A DNA stretch of 64,000 nucleotides, taken from positions 65,519 to 129,518 of the forward strand of contig NZ_JBCFBA010000005.1 of NCBI RefSeq assembly GCF_038562415.1, read 5' to 3'. A model generated the notes under the pieces. That model saw nothing but the letters and a program-made list of their open reading frames with translations, was not told the DNA's origin and searched no databases. Source of the stretch: Solidesulfovibrio sp. (lineage in GTDB: Bacteria; Desulfobacterota; Desulfovibrionia; Desulfovibrionales; Desulfovibrionaceae). Positions 47,832 through 56,017 of the stretch are shown piece by piece. The position numbers and the translations under genes were made by a program. Position 1 is the first letter of the stretch. Every line of letters starts with the position of its first letter.

Positions 47832-48731
47832 ATGGAAGGGATGATCCTCAAGATAGACAGATGCTCCAAGCACGATGGCCCTGGTCTGCGGACCGTCGTA
47901 TTCCTGAACGGTTGTCCTTTGCGCTGCCAGTGGTGTTCCACTCCCGAGTCCCAGTGCGAGAAACCGCAGCTGCTCCATATCGAAACACTCTGCGTCTTGT
48001 GTGGCCGCTGTGTCGTTTCCTGTCCGGAAAAGGCCCTGCAGGTCATTCCTGGCGGCATCATCATTGACCGCCAACGGTGCACTTTTTGCGGCAAATGCCT
48101 GCAGGTCTGCCTCAACCACGCCATGCGGGCATCCGGCACCAGCATGACGCTGGACCAGGTGTTCGACATCGTCAATCGTTCCCGCCCATTCTGGACCCGG
48201 ATGGCCGGCGGCCTCACCATCAGCGGCGGTGAAGTGCTCTTCCAGTTCGAGTTCTCCAAGGCTCTCCTGCAGAAATGTCACCGTGCCGGAATCAACACCA
48301 ATATCGAAACCAGCTGCTGCGCTCCGATGGAAAATGTACGCGAGCTGCTCCCCTATCTCGATCATGTGTGCTGCGACGTGAAACACATGGACGATGCCAC
48401 CCACAAAAAACTCACCGGCGTCTCCAACCGGCAGATACAGGAAAATATACGCATGATCAGCCACGAAAAAGACTTGATCCTTCGTTACCCGATCATTCCA
48501 ACCTGCAACGATTCGGAAGAAAATATCGACGCGACAGCGGCATTCATCAAGACCCTCGGGGATAAATTCAACCGCATCGACCTGCTTGCCTATCATCAGA
48601 TGGGTGCCGTCACCTACCGTCGGCTTGGCCGCGAATACGCGCTCGAAAGCGTTCCCACCCTCTCTCGTGAAAAAATGAAGCGCGTTCACGACAGGATGCT
48701 TGCCCACGGCATCCGGGCCGTTCTGGCCTGA
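47832..48731 (+). CDS. Glycyl radical enzyme activase (radical SAM) for GRE3
   Basis: This 299-residue activase has the SAM-cluster triad in GCPLRCQWCSTPE, two ferredoxin motifs (CVLCGRCVVSC and CTFCGKCLQVC) and GGLTISGGE. The ATG at 47832 has TGAGGT 5 nt upstream. It lies 167 nt after GRE3, with the hairpin between. It would install the radical on Gly789 of GRE3. Confidence 0.92.
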   Translation: MEGMILKIDRCSKHDGPGLRTVVFLNGCPLRCQWCSTPESQCEKPQLLHIETLCVLCGRCVVSCPEKALQVIPGGIIIDRQRCTFCGKCLQVCLNHAMRASGTSMTLDQVFDIVNRSRPFWTRMAGGLTISGGEVLFQFEFSKALLQKCHRAGINTNIETSCCAPMENVRELLPYLDHVCCDVKHMDDATHKKLTGVSNRQIQENIRMISHEKDLILRYPIIPTCNDSEENIDATAAFIKTLGDKFNRIDLLAYHQMGAVTYRRLGREYALESVPTLSREKMKRVHDRMLAHGIRAVLA

Positions 48732-48781
48732 CCCGGGGCCGTTTCCCCCTCCGGTATGAGGTGGGAAAGAAGGAGCAGCCG

Positions 48782-49051
48782 ATGGATATCACGATCACCG
48801 CCACGGCCGTGGCCAGGTTGCGCGAACTCCTGGCCCGGCAGGACAACGACGCCCGCATCCGCATCAGTATCGTGAAAGTGGCATGTGGCTGAAAAAAGCA
48901 GCTCGATCTCAGGCTGAGCATCGATGCCAATATTGACGGGAACGAAGACCGGGTGTTCGAACTGTATAACATGCCTTTTGTCGTAAACAAAAAACAGGAA
49001 AATGCATGTCGATCCGGCTGTCGCCTCGGGATGGCCGCCCTGCTCGCATAG
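48782..49051 (+). CDS. HesB-like selenoprotein with in-frame UGA (GRE3 locus)
   Basis: From ATG 48782 the frame starts MDITITATAVARLRELLARQD, a HesB-type opening. At codon 37 (48890-48892) there is TGA in the context ACGU-KKQLDLRLSID. This aligns with the Cys of SACKSKIVLRLSID and the UGA of the 23155 gene. A SECIS-like hairpin follows 10 nt later. Homology continues to MPFVVNKK. The last about 18 residues (QENACRSGCRLGMAALLA) do not match the paralogues and the gene is shorter, so the 3' end may be altered or frameshifted. It lies 50 nt after the GRE3 activase. Confidence 0.72.
48903..48924 (+). promoter_or_regulatory. Predicted bacterial SECIS hairpin (second copy)
   Basis: TCGATCTCAG-G-CTGAGCATCGA folds into a stem of about 10 bp with one bulged C on the 3' side, beginning 10 nt after the UGA. 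A bulge is also a feature of the E. coli fdhF SECIS. The CTCAGGCTGAGC core is identical to that in the 23155 gene. Confidence 0.72.
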
Positions 49052-49490
49052 TATTTTTTCACATTCTTTGGCGAGCCAGGCTTCTGGCTGCACGGCGTAT
49101 TCTGTGAGAAGAATCATCCTGCGGCATCGTCGCGCGCAATCAAGATCGCCACAGCGTCAGGTCCGGCATCAGAATCCGCACATGCCATTACGTACCTTCC
49201 GCTCAAGGAACCCCTGGCTGTCCCATCACCGGGTCTGAGTGTTGCTTTCTGGAGCAACGGTTCACGGACTGCCCGTTGTTCGCCGGAGAACAACGCGGCC
49301 TCGGTCAAAAAAGAATCCATACGCCACGGGCGATCCTGAACAAATAGGATTTCTGCAGTGGATTTTATTGTTCTCGGCTGCCTCCTGCAAAAAACAATCG
49401 ATTTTAACGATCAATCGGACAACATCCATTCATCCAAATTGTTTATTGCACAAACAATCAATCACTGCACCAGCGAGCAAAGGATCGAGC
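49052..49490. other. Intergenic region before the LysR gene
   Basis: About 440 nt hold no conserved ORF or RNA. Short frames here do not resemble known proteins. The right end is AT-rich and holds the AAAGGA site of the LysR gene. Confidence 0.4.
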
Positions 49491-50363
49491 ATGACGCTTG
49501 AGCAATTACATATTTTTGTCGGAGTCGCCGACCGGGAACATATGACAAAGGCGGCGACAGCCCTCAACATCACCCAATCGACGGCAAGTGCGGCCATTGC
49601 GGCACTGGAAATGCAGTATGGAGTTCCTCTTTTCCATCGCATTGGGCGGCGAATCAAGTTGACCGACGCAGGGCGTGTTTTCCTCGCCGAAGCCAAGGCC
49701 GTACTTGGCCGTGCGGCGAGCGCGGAACGGGTACTCTCGGAATTCAGCCTCCTCAAAAGAGGCAGGCTCACCCTCGTCGCCAGTCAGACAATTGCAAACT
49801 ATTGGCTTCCAGAGCATTTGGCCATTTTTCGCAAGCGCCATCCTCAAATAACAGTCGACGTGGCCATCGCCAACACAGAGCAAGCCACACATAGCATCCT
49901 CAGCGGAATAGCGGAACTCGGTTTCGTCGAAGGTACTGTTACTGAAGCCTCTATTGAACATTGGCCAATCGCACACGATCAGTTGGTGCTGGTCAGCAGC
50001 GATCCGTCCACAACAATTGATGATGCCTGGATACGGAGCGCGCATTGGATTATGCGGGAACATGGATCGGGCACCCGCTCGACTTTGGAGAGCGCGCTTC
50101 GCCAACGCGGCATAGATCCTGAGGGGCTCCATGTTCTCTTGACCCTTCCGTCCAACGAATCGGTCCGCACAGCCGTGGAAGCAGGGGCTGGAGTGACCGT
50201 GTTGTCGGCGTTCGTTGTTGCCCGCGCGGTCCGGACCGGCGCGCTCCATATCCTTCCTTTAGAGCTCCCCACGCGCCCTTTTTTGATGTTGCGTCACAAA
50301 GAACGGTATCAAAGCAAAGCGACTTATGCGCTCATCGAATGCATCAATGAGACAAAGCATTAA
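49491..50363 (+). CDS. LysR-family transcriptional regulator
   Basis: This 290-residue regulator has an N-terminal winged HTH (MTLEQLHIFVGVADREHMTKAATALNITQSTASAAIAALE). A periplasmic-binding-like effector domain follows (LTLVASQTIANYWLPEHLAIFRKRHPQITVDVAIANTEQ), resembling CysL/YeiE-type members. It lies downstream of the GRE3 locus on the same strand and may regulate it or a neighbour. No target site is evident. Confidence 0.88.
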   Translation: MTLEQLHIFVGVADREHMTKAATALNITQSTASAAIAALEMQYGVPLFHRIGRRIKLTDAGRVFLAEAKAVLGRAASAERVLSEFSLLKRGRLTLVASQTIANYWLPEHLAIFRKRHPQITVDVAIANTEQATHSILSGIAELGFVEGTVTEASIEHWPIAHDQLVLVSSDPSTTIDDAWIRSAHWIMREHGSGTRSTLESALRQRGIDPEGLHVLLTLPSNESVRTAVEAGAGVTVLSAFVVARAVRTGALHILPLELPTRPFLMLRHKERYQSKATYALIECINETKH

Positions 50364-50421
50364 AATAAACCGTTGTTCTGAAAAGTAGAATCTTCTCGTA
50401 AACACGGACGAGGAAATTTTA

Positions 50422-50760
50422 CATGAAGACGTCCCGCGACTCCGACAGCCAGATCCTGGCATCCTGAAGCAGGCCGAAAACGGTATTGCCGTGTCGGAAC
50501 TTTGCCGCGAACACGGCCTGGGCAGCGCCACGTTCTACAAATGGCGGGCGAAATGCGGCGGCATGGACGCCTCCCTCATGGCCCGAACGAAGGAGCTTGA
50601 GGAGGAAAACCGCCACCTCAAGCGCATGTACGCCGAAGCCCGGATGAAGGCCGAGGTTCTCCGGGAGGCGCTCGAAAAAAAGTAGCCAGGCCATCGCACC
50701 GCCGTGAGATGGCCAACGACGCCGTGAAGAGGAACGTGTCCTTCCCTTCGGCCTGGGAGC
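50422..50760 (+). pseudogene. IS3-family transposase remnant
   Basis: The OrfA start MKTSRDSDSQILA is interrupted by a one-base deletion near 50461, giving a premature TGA. Homology resumes in another frame as LKQAENGIAVSELCREHGLGSATFYKWRAKCGGMDA through ELEEENRHLKRMYAEARMKAEVLREALEKK, the HTH and leucine-zipper part of OrfA. The first OrfB residues (RPSHRREMANDAVKRNVS) follow and then decay. The rest of OrfB and both IS ends are missing. Confidence 0.8.
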
Positions 50761-50889
50761 GATTGGCAGGCTGGGGACATGGCTTTGGCCCCCGCCGGCG
50801 TCCGGCATGCCTGACCCAGCACTTTGACCATTTTTGCTACCTTGGCCAAATCACCGGGCTTTTTGAAGCCTTGCCGTAACCCTGGAATC

Positions 50890-50922
50890 AAAAAAGGGTT
50901 ACAGCTCGTTAGCTGTAACCCT
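50890..50922 (-). terminator. Terminator downstream of the tRNA 3'-end fragment
   Basis: On the minus strand AGGGTTACAGCT-AACG-AGCTGTAACCCT is a perfect 12-bp hairpin followed by six T. It is the native terminator expected just after a tRNA gene, and lies 7 nt after the CCA of the fragment at 50930. Confidence 0.85.
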
Positions 50923-50929
50923 GAAATCT

Positions 50930-50945
50930 TGGTGCGAAGGGGAGG
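50930..50945 (-). other. Probable attachment site: tRNA 3'-end fragment
   Basis: The minus strand reads CCTCCCCTTCGCACCA, the shape of a tRNA T-stem/acceptor 3' end with CCA, followed by a terminator. No tRNA body lies to its right. This is the pattern left when an element integrates in a tRNA 3' end. The integrase at the other end reads leftward, consistent with an intact tRNA on the minus strand beyond 64000. The stretch 50946-51211 has no gene. Confidence 0.6.
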
Positions 50946-51211
50946 CACATATTTTATATATAACCATCTGTATTTCAAAATGAAAAAAATTTTAAAAATT
51001 TTGTGTGCCCCTAAATGTGCCCCTAAAATTTCAGGCTACCCCCCTCCCACCACTTCCACCGCGTCGATTTTCCCACACGGCAGGCAAACAACTCCAAGCC
51101 CCTCCCCCATCGCAAGTTCTGGACACTTCATCAATCGATAATCACTTATTTACAGCGGCAACTTTTGATAGCGTTTTTTGCAAAAACTCTAGTTACCTTA
51201 TCATCTCAAAT

Positions 51212-52270
51212 TCAACACACATTAAATTTTGTCTTAATCCACACACACAAGTTGCGCAAAGGATGCCGAGCATGGCAAGCGTGTTTACCGTCACAATTAA
51301 AAGCTGAACTATTCATCTTTCCAGCAGTACCCTTGTCAAATAACATTGCCATATCATCGCAAAGTAGATGCATGAATGATGACGCCTCAATAAGAAGTTG
51401 ATACTTAGAACAATGAGACTCGGGGCTAGGCTTGTCTGGAGACCACAGAGCTCGATAGTAAAGCAACGCGGTTTCATATATAGAAAGTTGCGCCCGAAGT
51501 ATTTGGACATACGGCCTTGCCGTGATCTTTCCGTGGTTATTTATATCTATATGCTTTAATGTATGATACAGATGCCTTGCGTAATTCGAATAATATTCAT
51601 CCGTATATTGGTGATATAAATCATAAGCAGTTTTGAAAATGTCCCCTGGTTTTATTAGTGAGCTTTCTTCTTGGTTGAAGCTGGTGCGAATTAAATCATC
51701 GATATCATCCTTAATAACAGAAGGAAGTGCTTCGCCTTCTTTTGGAGAATTCTTAGTAGAATATAGCAGGTATTGATGAATATTTTTTAATAAATTATAA
51801 TATAGGATAAATGCCTTTTTACCGATAATATAATCACCATTATTTCTTGTTTTCTCTGCTTGCATTGAGTTGAGGTAGATTGTAGGAAATAGCATACCTC
51901 TTGAGTTCTTATCGTGTATGGCTAGCAAGTTAAAAAAAATATTCTCAAACTGTTGACGCGCCGTCAATTCAACTTGTTTGTATATTGTGTAAATTGCACC
52001 CCAAGTCGCAATCCCAGTAAACAAGGCCCCGACAGGTGAAAATACATTTTGTAGATCGTTTATTGGCCCAAAAATTCCAGCAAAAATACCAAATGAAAAC
52101 CTAAACAAAAAAGCACCGAGAAACCATAACACTAATACAATCAGCAATAGCGTAAATGGGTTTAGAGCAACTGACAAAATATAATGGGTTGCGCTGCCTG
52201 TCTTTTTCATGACGAAAACATCCCAGGGCATTCTTTGTGAAAAGTCCTTGCAAAAGTTTTGTTCAGACAT
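51212..52270 (-). CDS. Membrane protein resembling putative phage abortive infection protein (putAbiC)
   Basis: This 352-residue protein has two N-terminal membrane helices (about residues 28-60 and 75-95) and a helical cytoplasmic domain. QQFENIFFNLLAIHDKNSRG, then YARHLYHTLKHIDIN and YVQILRAQLSIYETALLYYRAL resemble the putAbiC family. The gene is markedly more AT-rich than the chromosome, suggesting recent transfer. It lies at the left end of the island, where satellites often carry anti-phage cargo. Defence function is inference from the family name and position. Confidence 0.65.
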   Translation of the reverse strand: MSEQNFCKDFSQRMPWDVFVMKKTGSATHYILSVALNPFTLLLIVLVLWFLGAFLFRFSFGIFAGIFGPINDLQNVFSPVGALFTGIATWGAIYTIYKQVELTARQQFENIFFNLLAIHDKNSRGMLFPTIYLNSMQAEKTRNNGDYIIGKKAFILYYNLLKNIHQYLLYSTKNSPKEGEALPSVIKDDIDDLIRTSFNQEESSLIKPGDIFKTAYDLYHQYTDEYYSNYARHLYHTLKHIDINNHGKITARPYVQILRAQLSIYETALLYYRALWSPDKPSPESHCSKYQLLIEASSFMHLLCDDMAMLFDKGTAGKMNSSAFNCDGKHACHARHPLRNLCVWIKTKFNVC

Positions 52271-52312
52271 TATCTTTTGTCAAGATGTAATGGCAATTAC
52301 ACGAGGTGGCCT

Positions 52313-52819
52313 ATGCCTGCTGCAGAGTACACTGTTCTTTCCAAGGCAGCTGTTATAGAACGAGCAAATTCGGTTCGACGTGATAATTTTGTCTCTGATG
52401 ATGCGTCAATAGAAGTACTTCGCTTAGTGCAAAAGCTGAATGGCACAGTCAATATCAATGGGGGCGCAGAAGAGACTTTGAATGTCAACCCCGACAAAAC
52501 ATTTGTGATAAACTTACCAAAAAACACTTCGTCTGTGAGGGATGTGTTTACAATCGCCCACGAACTTGGACATTTTTTCCTTCACACAAATTTTAAACGA
52601 GAGGGGACTGCAAAATTCAATCGATACGGAAGTAGTAGATCAGAAACTGAAGCGAATTGGTTTGCCGCAGAATTGTTAATGCCAAGGGATCGTTTTATAG
52701 AGGTAGCGCTGGAGTCAGGATTTGACCACAGAATGATAGCGACTCATTTTGGAGTTTCTGGTGCTGCCGTGAGAGTTAGAATGAGTGTTCTGGGAATTTC
52801 TGATTCTGCTAATGCCTAG
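52313..52819 (+). CDS. ImmA/IrrE-family metallopeptidase
   Basis: This 168-residue protein has the zinc site HELGH (TIAHELGHFFLH, about residues 90-101) and the downstream Glu region ETEANWFAAELLMPRDRF, both typical of ImmA/IrrE peptidases. These cleave phage or ICE repressors, or act as toxins with Xre partners. The start at 52313 has GAGGTGG upstream. No HTH repressor is adjacent. AT-rich like its neighbour, it starts 43 nt from the divergent putAbiC-like gene, so they share a regulatory region. Confidence 0.85.
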   Translation: MPAAEYTVLSKAAVIERANSVRRDNFVSDDASIEVLRLVQKLNGTVNINGGAEETLNVNPDKTFVINLPKNTSSVRDVFTIAHELGHFFLHTNFKREGTAKFNRYGSSRSETEANWFAAELLMPRDRFIEVALESGFDHRMIATHFGVSGAAVRVRMSVLGISDSANA

Positions 52820-52872
52820 TTTTTTGAGACCGCTATGCTTCCCAATTTAACTATCACTAAGCGCGGGCGATG

Positions 52873-53139
52873 CTAGATTTGGATGCCTAGCTTGCAGAGC
52901 TCGCGCAGCCAAAAGGACGTTTCCAATTCCTGGATTTCCCACCGGATGCGGTCGAATGTCCACTGGTGCATGCCCGTGGGCTTGAACGTAACTGGGTACG
53001 CCGTGCCAGCCCTGGCCTGGACCCTCTCGCGCAGCTTGTTCGACCGCCGCAACACCCGGGACTGTTTGTCCTCGTTTTCGACCGCGTAGGCGATACCGGC
53101 AATGCCGGCACCAGAAGCGCCGACCGGCGAACAAATCAC
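52873..53139 (-). CDS. Hypothetical protein, possibly 5'-truncated
   Basis: A GTG at 53139 gives 88 residues. The C-terminal half (FKPTGMHQWTFDRIRWEIQELETSFWLRELCKLGIQI) looks like real protein, but I do not recognise it. Upstream the frame is open to about 53190 without a good start. A near-repeat of about 20 nt (TTACACCTRRAAAAGGCCAG) just upstream may mark a rearrangement, so this could be a remnant. Confidence 0.35.
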   Translation of the reverse strand: MICSPVGASGAGIAGIAYAVENEDKQSRVLRRSNKLRERVQARAGTAYPVTFKPTGMHQWTFDRIRWEIQELETSFWLRELCKLGIQI

Positions 53140-53293
53140 CCGCGCGCTGGCCTTTTCCAGGTGTAAGTCGATTGTCAGCAGTCCTGGCCTTTTTTAGGTG
53201 TAACCTTGGTGTAAACTCCCGGCTCATTTCATGCGGCCGCGTCCCACCTGTCCCCCGTAGACCGCCTGGGCCTCGGCCTGCTACCAGCCCGCC

Positions 53294-53485
53294 ATGGCCA
53301 AGCCTTCGCTTACCGTCCTCCCCGGCTGGGATATGTACGAGTTTCACCTCGCCGCCGTCGCCACGCTACGGAAGGCCGGCCTCCACGACGAAGCCCGTGA
53401 GCTTCACCAGCGAGGGCTGGACGTGCCGTCCTTCTACCATATGCGGGAACTGGTCTTGGAATACGTGTCCTTGCGGACGGCGTGA
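53294..53485 (+). CDS. Small hypothetical protein
   Basis: This 63-residue frame (MAKPSLTVLPGWDMYEFHLAAVATLRKAGLHDEAR...) has protein-like composition with an amphipathic helix, but no recognised domain and no strong ribosome-binding site. It directly precedes the hairpin array. Confidence 0.35.
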   Translation: MAKPSLTVLPGWDMYEFHLAAVATLRKAGLHDEARELHQRGLDVPSFYHMRELVLEYVSLRTA

Positions 53486-53501
53486 TGCTACCATGGGGTC
53501 G

Positions 53502-53740
53502 AGTACCCGCCCTCGCGCGAAGGATTTGGTGGGTACTGACATGGGTACTGGTTACCACCTTCTCGCGCGTGGGAATCCTGGTAACCGCCCTGGTAACCGT
53601 CGTCGGTTGACACACCTCTCGCGTGAGGCAGCACTGTCAACTGGGCCGGGATGTCCGCAGCCTCGCGCGTGGAAACCTGTGCGGACATGGTGCGGGCAAT
53701 TCGGTCCCCGCACTCTCGCGCGAAGGAATTTGTGCAAACC
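53502..53740. repeat. Array of five CTCGCGYG elements within variable inverted repeats
   Basis: CTCGCGCG or CTCGCGTG occurs at 53512, 53562, 53618, 53662 and 53715 (spacing 44-56 nt), usually followed by an A/G-rich GGAA segment. Four copies lie inside perfect inverted repeats whose sequence differs between copies: AGTACCC/GGGTACT (53502, 53531), GGTTACC/GGTAACC (53550, 53580), GTTGACA/TGTCAAC (53606, 53635) and ATGTCCGCA/TGCGGACAT (53651, 53680). Each gives a hairpin with a 20-23-nt loop. The fifth has only weak arms. No gene is convincing from 53486 to 54077. Confidence 0.7.
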
Positions 53741-54077
53741 TACGTGCGAACCGCGAACCAGGGGACGACCGCCACGTCTTCGAATGACAGGTTTTGACAG
53801 GTTCGCAAGCGACGCGGCCAGCCGGGGAGAACTGACTATTACTGACCGTCGCAGGGAGGGGCGCAACCGACGTGGCGATCTCAGGTTTTCTCAGGTCCGA
53901 CGCCGTGCCCGGCGATTGAGATTTTTTGAAGGAAGTCACGCCCGCCAACGTGAGTTTTCGTGACCACCCGGGCGACGGTCATGCTGGATAAAATGCCCAC
54001 CGTTTCCTCCCTGTTTTTCTAAGCGCCAAGCGTTTGATCGACGCCTCGGGAATCACAGCGGCAATGTGAAGTTTTCT

Positions 54078-54434
54078 CTACCTCTCATGGGGTCCGTTTT
54101 TCCGCTTCGGTTTGCGGCCGTTCTCGGCGGCCTTGGCCTTGCCCTCGGGCGTCGTCGGCCCGGTGGACAAACCGCCATGGAGCGGGCAGCGGGCGCTTGT
54201 GTAGAGGTCTTTGCGCTTGCACGGCGTCCCGGCCCTGGTCCTGGCCCCGCAGGACAGGCCCCGCAGTTCATCCGGGAAAGGTGGGAACACGGGCGGCGGG
54301 TGCTGGTAACCCCGGGCGCGCCATTCAGCCGCCACCTTCTCGTGCTCGGCAAAGTGCTCGCGCCACAGCTTCCGCAGCCGGCGACGTTCGGCTTCGTCAA
54401 TGCCGTCCATGGGGTTCTCGCTGGCCGTGGTCAT
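54078..54434 (-). CDS. HGGxSTG-motif phage-type protein
   Basis: This 118-residue protein has a C-terminal Cys/His segment CGARTRAGTPCKRKDLYTSARCPLHGGLSTGP followed by a basic tail. Proteins with C-x-TRxGTPC...CxxHGGxSTGP occur widely in prophages and satellites; function is unknown, possibly nucleic-acid binding. The start at 54434 overlaps the next gene upstream by 4 nt. The protein at 55038 carries the same motif. Confidence 0.7.
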   Translation of the reverse strand: MTTASENPMDGIDEAERRRLRKLWREHFAEHEKVAAEWRARGYQHPPPVFPPFPDELRGLSCGARTRAGTPCKRKDLYTSARCPLHGGLSTGPTTPEGKAKAAENGRKPKRKNGPHER

Positions 54435-54655
54435 CCGTCCTGCCGTGCGTCCAGTTCCTCGGGCCAGGGCCGCGCCCGATGACCGTAAGACCGCGCCCGC
54501 CGGTTCAACAGCTTCCAAGCCTCCCGGGCGTCGATCTTGTTGCCCACCATGGGCAGGAAGCCGTTGTCCGCCTGGCGGTTAATGTAGCTGGGATAGCAGC
54601 CCCACCACGCGGCGAACTCGCGCCGGGACATGAGCAGCTTTGCAGTATTCCGCAT
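54431..54655 (-). CDS. Small helix-turn-helix-like protein
   Basis: This 74-residue protein contains MSRREFAAWWGCYPSYINRQADNGFLPMVGNKIDAREAWKLL, the layout of an AlpA/MerR-type winged helix used by small phage DNA-binding proteins. It overlaps the HGGxSTG gene by 4 nt, so the two are translated together. Confidence 0.6.
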   Translation of the reverse strand: MRNTAKLLMSRREFAAWWGCYPSYINRQADNGFLPMVGNKIDAREAWKLLNRRARSYGHRARPWPEELDARQDG

Positions 54656-54846
54656 GTGAACACCTCCACGCTTTTGGCCGTTTTCGTCAACGCATGGCTG
54701 AAGGATAATTCATTGATTCCATTGATGTTGTCATGGGTGAACACCTATGACTGGTTGTTTTTTTCTGTGCCTAGAAAAATCCTGCGGCTCCGTGCATCCG
54801 CTTTGAAAATGGCCTGGAAGGACCCGCTCGCAGTCGCCGTCCCTTG

Positions 54847-55041
54847 TTAAACCTGCACCTCTTCCCGGCTCCCCGGCACGCGCCCCAGGCGCTCGACGGT
54901 CAGCCCCAGCAGATAGGCCACACCCTGGGCATTGAGCGCCGGCACAGGGCGGTTGCTCTCGGCCATGGTGGATAGCTGGCCTTCGAGGACTTCCAGAGCA
55001 AGGACGGCCTGGGCCAGTTCGCGGCGCTCGGTTGCGTTCAT
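54847..55041 (-). CDS. Small hypothetical island protein
   Basis: This 64-residue helical protein (MNATERRELAQAVLALEVLEGQLSTMAESNRPVPALNAQG...) overlaps the start of its neighbour's stop by 4 nt, consistent with an operon. No domain is recognised. Confidence 0.55.
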   Translation of the reverse strand: MNATERRELAQAVLALEVLEGQLSTMAESNRPVPALNAQGVAYLLGLTVERLGRVPGSREEVQV

Positions 55042-56006
55042 ATTTCATCCTGTTCCGCGAGGAATTGTCGGGCCTCCCGAAGGAGTTGCCGCATTTCCCG
55101 TCGCCGCTCTTGGGCCTGGGCAGAATAGTCGCCATGCTTCCAGGCGTTTTTATTCCCCACAGGCGCTCCCGTGCTCTTGCCGCCGTGGAAGCGGCATTTA
55201 CCGTTGGCCATGGCCGGTTGCCGGCAGGGGTTCCCCGTCCGCTTGGAGCGGGCAGAGCATTTCTTGACCACCGCCAAGTTGAAGCGGCACGGCCTGGGCT
55301 TGCTGTCCGATTGCGTGCTGACATGGGGTTGATTCGTTGTTTCCATCGGTGTTCCCCTCCCCCCGGGGGGCTGGTTGAAGTTCCCGACGATGGCTTGGCC
55401 GCCGGGGTAGACGTGGACGTGCTCAACCACCACCTTTTGCTGGCCGCCCTTGCGATATTTGCCGAGGGCTTCCACCTGGACGGCGAAAGTCCGCATAAAC
55501 CGATCCGCGAAGGTCATGTTCATCTTGCGGCCCTCGAACGTTTGATCCTTCACGCAGGCCCGGCGCAAGCACTCCATGGCCGCGTTGTGGCAAGCGGACA
55601 TTTGAGCGGCAAGCAGCCCTTCAAGTTCGTTTTGAGGCGCAAGCCCGGTCATCGTGGCGGCAACAGCGTTGCTATGGTCCACTGTTTCAAGCCCGGCCGA
55701 CGGCGACGCATTGACCGCCTGATTGAGGAGCTTGCAGCAGAAGTCGGAATCAACCGAGCCAGCAGCCGCAGAAAAAGCCGCCATGGCATTGTCTGCCCCG
55801 TAGGACATGTCTTGCGTGATAGCGTCCCTGCCGTTCTTGCCATCTTTCGTCACAAACTTGACGGCGAGGGGCGTAGCCTGCCGACGCGTCACAAATTCCT
55901 CAAAGCGCCGCTTCTCGCTTTCGGTCATGGGTTTCGGCGTCTCTTTGGTGGGCTTGGTGCCCTCTTCCTTTTTCGGGGTAAGTGGCTTCTTTGTCTTCCT
56001 GGCCAT
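55038..56006 (-). CDS. HGGxSTG-motif phage-type protein, long form
   Basis: This 322-residue protein has a Lys-rich N-terminus (MARKTKKPLTPKKEEG). A central part resembles a phage structural or DNA-packaging associated region (KVVVEHVHVYPGGQAIVGNFNQ). The C-terminal motif is CSARSKRTGNPCRQPAMANGKCRFHGGKSTGAP, followed by NKNAWKHG. Such proteins are common in Proteobacterial prophages, with no established function. Confidence 0.65.
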   Translation of the reverse strand: MARKTKKPLTPKKEEGTKPTKETPKPMTESEKRRFEEFVTRRQATPLAVKFVTKDGKNGRDAITQDMSYGADNAMAAFSAAAGSVDSDFCCKLLNQAVNASPSAGLETVDHSNAVAATMTGLAPQNELEGLLAAQMSACHNAAMECLRRACVKDQTFEGRKMNMTFADRFMRTFAVQVEALGKYRKGGQQKVVVEHVHVYPGGQAIVGNFNQPPGGRGTPMETTNQPHVSTQSDSKPRPCRFNLAVVKKCSARSKRTGNPCRQPAMANGKCRFHGGKSTGAPVGNKNAWKHGDYSAQAQERRREMRQLLREARQFLAEQDEI

Positions 56007-56017
56007 GATGCTTGCTC

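Noticed and set aside
52847-53347. Alternative 166-residue minus-strand frame in the island
   Set aside because: Its composition is Arg/Gly-rich and the overlapping 52873-53139 frame has a more protein-like C-terminus; neither is certain.
53502-53740. CRISPR array
   Set aside because: The constant part is only 8 nt, the variable parts are self-complementary arms rather than spacers, and no cas gene is present.
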